A DNA stretch of 64,000 nucleotides from assembly GCA_020137815.1 (NCBI GenBank), contig CM035352.1, forward strand, positions 6,734,025-6,798,024. The letters are read 5' to 3'. Below the pieces are notes generated by a model, which was not told the origin of the DNA, made no database searches, and saw only the letters and a list, made by a program, of their open reading frames with translations. Position 1 is the stretch's first letter, and each line of letters opens with the position of its first letter. Origin of the DNA: Hormiphora californensis. Taxonomy: Eukaryota > Ctenophora > Tentaculata > Cydippida > Pleurobrachiidae. The position numbers and the translations under genes are program-made. Positions 21,422 through 30,400 of this stretch are shown in pieces.

Positions 21422-24400
21422 CCGTTGACATGGGGTGCACTCGGTACTCGCTGTACCCGCTGTAACGTGACCATCTGGACATGGACTGCATGAAGTAGCT
21501 CCCTTGGTGTCGGCATACTCCCCAGCCGGACACGCTATGCACTCTGTTGATTTTGTTCCAGGTTGCTTGTACCCCTCATCGCACAATGTACATTGGACGC
21601 TACCGACGGTTCCGGTTAACTCACTGTAACTGCCTGGTGCACACGATGTGCAGACTGTTACACTGCTGTTCCTGTATTCCCCTGGATCGCACTGGTCACA
21701 ACCCGTTTTATCTGTGTTAGATTCCTCGCCCTAGGGGGGGAAAGGGACTTCTAAGATGATGTTTTGAAGATTTATAGAGGCAAACATTATTAGTAACTAT
21801 ACTACTCCTAACATGCTAACATGCTAACATGATGACATGCTAACATGATAACATGATAACATGATAACATGCTAACATGATAACATGATAACATGATAAC
21901 ATGCAGATGTTGGTAAGATTACCGAATATCATCATGATACAGTATACGTACATCTAGGCATGTTTTACAGTTGATGTTATCTTCCGTATACTCCAATGGA
22001 CCAGCACAAAACTGACATGATGTAGCCCCCGCATTTGCAGATATTTTGCCTGCTTCACAAGCCTCGCATGCTGTTCTACCAGCGTTCATGTATGTACCCT
22101 GGAACAATACAATAATAAGTGGAATGAATTATTTTCCCTTAGTAGGAGCACTTACAGTGCTGCTTGTAGTCAAATTACCGTAAAGAAAATACAGTAAGGA
22201 GACGCGCACGGTGCATAACGCGCGGCAAAAAGTTCATGTGTCAGCACGTACTAGCGCCCTGATTGGTCACGGTTGCGCGTCGTCTTACTGTATCTTCGTT
22301 TTCCATTACCGTTTTCCCACTACAAGCGACCGTGTTAGACCAGCTTTCCCGCCAAAAGTCGCGTGCCACCCCTTTTGCGCATTGTCATAGCTCCTTCATT
22401 TTAACTCCAATCAAAAAATGACCTTCAAGTTTTCGAAAGATCTTGTCGAGATCTACAAAAAACTTGAGGGTCATATTTTGATTCGATGCAAAGCAAAGGA
22501 GTGACAGTAGCCTAAATTTCGTGTGGCGCGCGACTTTTGCACGTGCATGCTCTAAGGACTAAGTCTAAGCGCTCCTACTACCTGATCGTGGAACCTGCCG
22601 ATTTCAATGATGAATTAAATTGATGGTCAGATGTCAGTTGATATAAAAGCACCTACCGCTTGGCATTGAACGCAGCCTGATTTATTAGAATTAGGAACGT
22701 CGCCATCGACGCACTGCTTACAAAAGTTGGGTGAGTTGTTGACATTGTATGTTCCGTCAGGACAATCGACGCATTTGACGGTCGTGCACCCCGCTGTGGG
22801 ATGGAGTCAGGGGGTTAGGAGTGGTGTAGAGGTCTGGGATGGGGTCAGGGGGTTAGGAGTGGTTTAGAGGTCTGGGATGGGGTCAGGGGGTTAGGAGTGG
22901 TGCAGAGGTCTGGGATGGGGTCAGGGAGTTAGGAGTGGTGTAGAGGTCTGGGATGGAGTCAGGGGTTTAGCAGTGGTGTAGAGGTCTGGGATGGAGTCAG
23001 GGGGTTAGGAGTGGTGCAGTAGAGGTCTGGGATGGAGTCAGGGGTTTAGGAGTGGTGTAGAGGTCTGGGATGAGGTCAGGGGGTTTGGAGTGGTGTAGAG
23101 GTCTGGGATGGGGACAGGGGGTTTGGAGTGGTGTAGAGGTCTGGGATGGGGTCAGGGGGTTAGGAGTGGTGTAGAGGTCTGGGATGGAGTCAGGGGTTTA
23201 GGAGTGGTGTAGAGGTCTGGGATGGGGTCAGGGGGTTAGGAGTGGTTGTTGTAACCAGGCAACCTCGTGATTTAACCTCAAGTATTATATGTCTCTGTTA
23301 CTGATAACAATTCACTTCGCATTCTCGTTATCGCAATACGCTTGTCTTCAACTTTGTCAAACCATAACAATTGGAGCCTGAGTACTAAAAACCCAATATG
23401 TCCGAGGACTATAAGTCCAAGTTAGAGGCATTTATTTCTAACCATCCTGCATTAAAGGATGAGATCGAAGCACTTGTTCAACCTCCTAATCCTAATCTTG
23501 AACAAGACTCGGTTAATGCGATTGCCTCCGCATTGAATTCGTTTTCGTTTGCTAACCAACTGCCCTCATTTAACAAAGGCGACAGTTTTCCAACTCATTG
23601 TAACCGATTTTCTGAACATGTGGAAATTTCTCAAACTCCACCCACTCAGCAGTTTGCTTTGTTTCTAACTTCTATCAAGTGTGATCAAACCTACGCCTTG
23701 GTACGACATGCTAACATTCTAGAAGACGTGAAGTTGGATCACGTTCAATTCCTAAAACGTCTAAAAGACATCATTTACGGAGAGCAACGTTTCTCACTCC
23801 GTAACAGTCTACTAGACTGTACTCAGAAGTCATCAGAAACTGTTTCTGAGTATGTTTTCAGGCTAAGACAGAAAGCAGAATTAGCCTATCCTACAGACCA
23901 GGGGTTGGCCAATGACAGCTGCCTGATGGTATTCCTAAGGGGTCTCAACGATCCTGAAATTCGGCGAAAGCTGAATGAGAACTCTTCTATAACAGTTTTC
24001 ACAGATGCTGTGCGTGAAGCCCGCAACTTGGAAAGGGTGGCTAAACAGTTCAACCCTAATTCTACTGCTACAAGCTCTGACGCAGAGGCAACTGGTAGTA
24101 TCCTAAAATCAGAGGTAAGGTTTTCAAAATCATCTCATTCTAAACTTTCTAAAAGAAAGGTTACACCTTTCAACTCTGACAATTCTGATTCCGATCAAGA
24201 TAGTCATTTTAGCTACAAGGGTAGACACTCATCTAGGTTACCTCGTAGAAGTTATTCACAACGTTCCTACCATCGTCACAACAGGAGAATTCCCTCCCGA
24301 TCTCCAGGACGTTATAGATCATCCTACTCATCCCGTTCTAACCGTTATAGGGATCATTCTAGGGACAGATCTCACTCTAGAGATCGTTATTCTAATTCTA

Positions 24401-27400
24401 GCCGTGGTTCTCGTTCTAGAGATCGCAGTTCTTCTCGTGATCGTATTGAGTGCTACAACTGTAAGGGTAACCATTACAGAAGTAACTGTCCTAACACCTC
24501 TTCCAGGAAACGTAATAGTGATTACCAACATTTTTATTAGAGAGAGGCGACGATACTCCTAACCCCAATTCTCTGAGATCTTCTGAATTCTCAATAAACT
24601 TGGGTAATAATCACAGTCGACCTCTCAGACGTGAAATTCTTCTAAATGGATACTGCTGTGGACACCCAGTTAACTTTCTAATTGATACTGGAGCTCATGT
24701 TAGCTTAGTTGCTACACGAATTGTTCACATCCTTGGTCTTTCTACTCAGATACGTCCTTCAAGTAAGCTTATTACCGGATTGGGAAAGCGGATTATTCCT
24801 ATGAGAGGTGAGATTGACTTACCGACTGATATAGGAAAGTCACGACGTACTGAACGTTTTATAGTTAGTGATCATATTGACACTGATTTTCTACTCGGTA
24901 TGGATCTCATACAATCCTATGAGATGACAATTGATATTCCTAACCGTCTTGTTAAATTACCCGATCAAGACATTCCTACCACTTACAAACCTTCTTCTAT
25001 TAACACTAGGACGAAGATTAAACTTTGTAAGACCATTACTATTCCTGCTAACTGTTCTAAGTTTGTACGTGGTTCATTCCCACTAACTTCCACCTCACGT
25101 GACAAACATTTTTCTAAGCCACACCCTCGTGACAGGGAAGGCATTATCGAACCATTCTACAATCTAACAAGTAAATGCAATTTGCTTGTTACTGGTACGT
25201 TATCATACTCAAAGGGTAATAAAGTGCATGTGCATTGTATTAACCCCACCGAGAATGATGTAACAATATACAAGAACCAACTTGTTGCATTTTTTAACCC
25301 GGTTGATAATTCCCAGGCTGAAGAGGTGAGATCACTGAAGCAGTTCACTGGAAAAGAAGACTGGTATGATTCTTCTTGTGATATTCCTAGACTTCCCACA
25401 GCTTGTTCGATGGAAGATACAATCGAGAATGGCAAATGGAAAGATACTAACGACCTCCTAAATCAGTTAAAGATAAATGAACTCAACCATGTTCCTGAAC
25501 TCTATCGAGAACAGCTACGTGAACTGATTTGTGAGTATTCTCATATCTTTGCACGCAATCCTAACGATTTAGGATGTGCTTCCTTCTACGAATCACAACT
25601 TCATCTGAAGCGTGATTTCATCCCTAAATGGGTTCCTTCCCGGCCTGTTGGCCACCGTATTAAACCTTTCCTAGATAAGGAAATTACTAATCTCTCTGAA
25701 TCTGGTCAGATTTCACCCTGCAAGTATTCTCTTTGGAACAGTGCTGTTTTCATGGTTCCTAAGAATTCTTCTGGTTCTACTTCCTGGCGATTCGTCGTGG
25801 ATGCTAGAAGTCTAAACTCTCAGTGCATTCAAGATAACTACGAACTTCCTAGAATTAATAACATCTTTGACAGGTTATCAGAACACAACATCCTATCATC
25901 TTTGGATTTTGTTAGTTCTTTTACTCAAATTGGGCTCGAAAAGGAAAGCAGACATCTCACAGCCTTCACTTATAACGGTAAACGATACATGTTTAACCGG
26001 ATGATACAAGGTCAATCATCTTCTAGTGCCGAGTTTTCTCGTGCAATGGCATTACTATTTAACAAAGTTCCTTTCAAGGCTTTGATTCTATACATAGATG
26101 ATCTCTTGGTATGCAGTAATACCTATCCCGATCATCTCCGTCGGTTAAAGTTTGTTTTTGACAGACTAACCTTTGCTAACCTAAAACTCTCTCCTAAGAA
26201 AACTAAGCTCTTCCAACAAGAAGTTAAATTTCTTGGTTTACAGATTTCTAAGGATGGAATTTCCGTGGATCCTGACAAATAAGAGCATTTCTACAAAATA
26301 AGACAAGAGGTCAAGTTATATGTCTCAGCATGTGTCACATGTCAACGATCAAAAGCAACCAATCGACCACTCAAAGCCCCACTCAAACCCATAATTTATA
26401 GCTCATTCAATTCGTGTATTCAGATTGACCATTTGGAACCTTCTAAAACGCGTACCCCTCGTGGTCACGTAGCTCTTCTAACTATAGTGGACATGTATAG
26501 TTCTTACTTAGTGTGTGTACCTGTGCGATCTACTAGTGCAGAACATACTATAAGAGCAATCATGAAACACTGGATTTCTAAATTTGGTGTTCCTAACCGG
26601 ATTCAAAGTGATCAGGGTTCTGGATTTGAATCTAATCTTTTCAAAGAGGTTTGTAAAGTTTTTGGGATACAAAAACTACATTCCACTCCGTGGAAATCTT
26701 CTACCCAAGGCAAGGTGGAATCATGCCACCGACGTATTAACACCTGTTTCAGGGCTATTCTAGCTAATAAAGACTATCACAGGTATGACGAATACATTGA
26801 CTGGATAGTTTTTACTCTTAACTGCATGAGATCCAATCGTACTGGATACTCTCCTAACTTTCTTCTATTTGGCCAAGAGGCACGCACGCCTCGTGACCTA
26901 TTCCTACCAGACAACCAGGAACACAATCCTGGTGATTACGATACTGCAGCGTATAAAATGTATTCTCATGTACGTGATACTACACGTCGGGTTCGTGAGA
27001 AAATCAACAAACACATCCAATACATGAGTACCAACTACGATAAAAAAGTAAGAGGACCGTTCTTTGAAGAAGGTATGTTGTGTATGTTGTTGATAAATGT
27101 TCCTAATCATAAATACTCCCAAAAGTGGACTGGTCCACATAAAGTTCTAAAGAAAATTAATGACTATAATTATGTTATTAATTTTGATGGTAAAGAGAAA
27201 TTAGTTAGCATTACTAAAATGAAACACTATGTTTCAAACAAGTATTCTCGAACATCATCCTTCGACAACTCACTTCCTAAACCGTCCAACCATCCTAATA
27301 CTACAGGACGAAGACGTTCTACTTCTTATGCGTCTTCAACCGAAGATGATTTCCTACTTGACCCCCTCCCTCCTAATACCAGGAGAAGCCCACGACTATC

Positions 27401-30400
27401 TTCCTATCACAGAGCTACTAACACTACTCCTACAGACGTGAATTCTTCGGGAGTTAATACAGACACAGAAACTTCCTATCACAGAGCTTCTAACACCACT
27501 CCTATAGATGTTTCTTCTTCAGGAGTTAACACAGATACGGAAACTTCCTATCATAGTGCTACTAACACCATTCCTACAGATGTGTCTTCTACAGGTGTAA
27601 ATACTGATGCAGAATCAGTAATAGATACAGAACCAGAGGTACTGAATTCAAATGTACCCGCAGCAGCTCAAGAGGAGACTGCTACTCCACAAAGAGATGT
27701 AACTATTACTAATCCTACCACTCCTTCTACACCTTTCCACACTCCTACCACAACCACTCCTAAAATCCCTCCTTTAGCTAAACGGCGTAAAAGCCGTACG
27801 CAATCGGAGAGTGATATTACTGGTTCGGCAGGTGCTGTCAAGTCTTCCTATAATCTCAGACCCAGACCTGAAAAACCCCAACCAGCTCCTAAACCCAAAA
27901 CTACTGGTGTATCTCGTAACCCGTCAACCAAGAGCATGCCCGAGAAAAGGAAACTCACGGGGCAATCTACAGCTCAGACTTCGAGTGGTTATGATACAAG
28001 AAGTAAGTCCAGTAAGCTACAGGAAAAGATGAGGAGCGTGTTTAGCCCGACTAAGAAGAAATAGTAATGTTCGGTAATCCTCACTTTTCACACACAGGTA
28101 TTTAATACCATTTTTCTCACACAACCAATTGTGTATCCTAAATCAGAAGTATTCTCTCAGCCATCTCTAACCGTTCTTTCTATTGATAGATTAGAGCTCT
28201 AGCTTTTCGTATATATACACCCGGAAGTCATCTGATTTAGCTTAGGGTTAATTCACCCTGCTAGTTTCTAGCGTAGTTTTAACATATTTTGATTCACTAC
28301 GTATCGCTGTTCACTCTTCACACATACTTTATGCAGGTTGGTCAGGCATGTGGTAACTGATTCTTGAGAACACGGCTCCCACTTACTCTTCGTTACTTAT
28401 TAACGAATTGTTTATTGTTGCATAGTAATGAGCCCCCGCATGTGCCAACCATTTCGCCAAGTTATAACAGCGGCGTGTTTCTATCGTTTGGTTAATTCCA
28501 ATAAATAATTAGGATCTGACTAATTATTTTACTATACTATCCTATCCTAATGTTAATTAATTAAAAAATTAATTATACAATTAATTCTACTAACTAAATA
28601 TTCTACTAACCACATTCTACCCTCGTTTAGTTATAAATAAACTTTCCTACTAACCACATTCTACAATCTATAATCATGTAAATTTTAAATTTTTGTTAGA
28701 AAGAGTGCGATATACATATTATCAATCATTAACTTATAATAGACTTATTAATTAAAGAAATTTTTAGAGAAAAGAGTGATAAATGTGATATTTTTGTTTA
28801 ATCCATGATCCCGTTTGGTCCATGATCCCGAAATTCCTCACCATGTCGGAGTCAGGCGAATTCCTGTCGACGTCCTTTCTAATCCAACATAGTCCTTCTG
28901 GTCTTCATTTTTCTACAAAAATACCTCATCTCCCTCAAAATGACAATATTTTATGTGCGACAGACAATTTTTCAAATTTTTACTATTTTTATTTAACTAA
29001 GATCTTTTTTTTTGAGAGAGGATTTGTTGTAACCAGGCAACCTCGTGATTTAACCTCAAGTATTATATGTCTCTGTTACTGATAACAATTCACTTCGCAT
29101 TCTCGTTATCGCAATACGCTTGTCTTCAACTTTGTCAAACCATAACATGGTGTAGAGGTCTGGGATGGGGTCAGGGGGTTAGGAGTGGTGTAGAGGTCTG
29201 GGATGGGGTTAGGGGGTTAGGAGTGGTGTAGAGGTCTGGGATGGGGTCAGGGGGTTAGGAGTGGTGTAGAGGTCTGGGATGGGGTCAGGGGGTTAGGAGT
29301 GGTTTAAAGGTCTGGGATGGGGTCAGGGGGTTAGGAGTGGTGTAGAGGTCTGGGATGGAGTCAGGGGGTTAGGAGTGGTGTAGAGGTCTGGGATGGGGTC
29401 AGGGGGTTAGGAGTGGTGTAGAGGTCTGGGATGGGGTCAGGGGGTTAGAAGTGGTGTAGAGGTCTGGGATGGAGTCAGGGGGTTAGGAGTGGTGTTGAGG
29501 TCTGGGATGGGGTCAGGGGTTAGGAGTGGTGTAGAGGTCTGGGATGGAGTCAGGGGGTTAGGAGTGGTTTAGAGCTCTGGGATGGGGTCAGGGGGTTAGG
29601 AGTGGTTTAGAGCTCTGGGATGGGGTCAAGGGGTTAGAAGTGGTGTAGAGGTCTGGGATGGGGTCAGGGGGTTAGGAGTGGTTTAAAGGTCTGGGATGGG
29701 GTCAGGGGGTTAGGAGTGGTGTAGAGGTCTGGGATGGAGTCAGGGGGTTAGGAGTGGTGTAGAGGTCTAGGATGGGGTCAGGGGGTTAGGAGTGGTTTAG
29801 AGGTCTGGGATGGGGTCAGGGGGTTAGGAGTGGTCTAGAGGTCTAGGATGGGGTCAGGGGGTTAGACGTGTGCTGTAAATATTCAATAATCTCACTAGTC
29901 TGCATACACGTACCGGTTGAAGATAGCCCATCAGTTACTGCATTCACTATGTTGGCTGATCGGTCGGAGGGTAGGGTGAATGCTGCATCGCAACCACTAG
30001 CAAAGTACTCTTTACCCGCTTTGCAGTAGTCACATTTTGACAGATCATCATCGAAAATAACCTGATGGAAGATTTGGATTTTAGACATGCACAGGTATTG
30101 TTAGTTAAAATTGATAAAATTTAGATAATCTAATAAAGAACAAATAATTTATGTTTACATTTTGTTACCTTTGGTAAATGGGAGACATATTAAAGTACGG
30201 GAAGGCAGTTAGAGTACTCTGAGCCTCTGAATCAGCAGTTTGTGTCACGCACACACACTTAGTATACGTACCTTTGGTATAGGACAGCTCACACATTTAT
30301 CAGCTTTGTTAGCTAGATTATCTGTGTACAAATTCTCGAGGGGGGTTCTCTCACACTGCGTACAACTGATTACATTTGTGGACGATGATGCGAACTCAGC

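Larger units (their letters stand above)
23247..29147 (+). mobile_element. Ty3-type LTR retrotransposon, recent but internally deleted
   Basis: Two LTRs of 123 bp (23247-23369; 29025-29147) appear identical over their full length, start TG and end CA. A 4-bp target duplication TGGT (23243-23246; 29148-29151) brackets the element inside the 38-bp minisatellite. Gene order is Gag, protease, reverse transcriptase, [deleted segment], integrase, the order of Ty3/gypsy elements. RNase H and the first half of the integrase zinc finger are missing, with an in-frame TAA at the junction (26280-26282). Identical LTRs imply recent insertion, so the copy was probably mobilised in trans or lost the segment afterwards or during reverse transcription. 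Confidence 0.96.

Noticed and set aside
26433-28064. Integrase as an independent gene starting at the ATG 26433
   Set aside because: The frame is continuous with the protease-RT frame apart from one TAA at the deletion junction, and conserved zinc-finger cysteines lie upstream of that ATG.
22800-29868. CRISPR-like array
   Set aside because: The 38-bp units are contiguous with no unique spacers and lie in a metazoan intron; it is a minisatellite.
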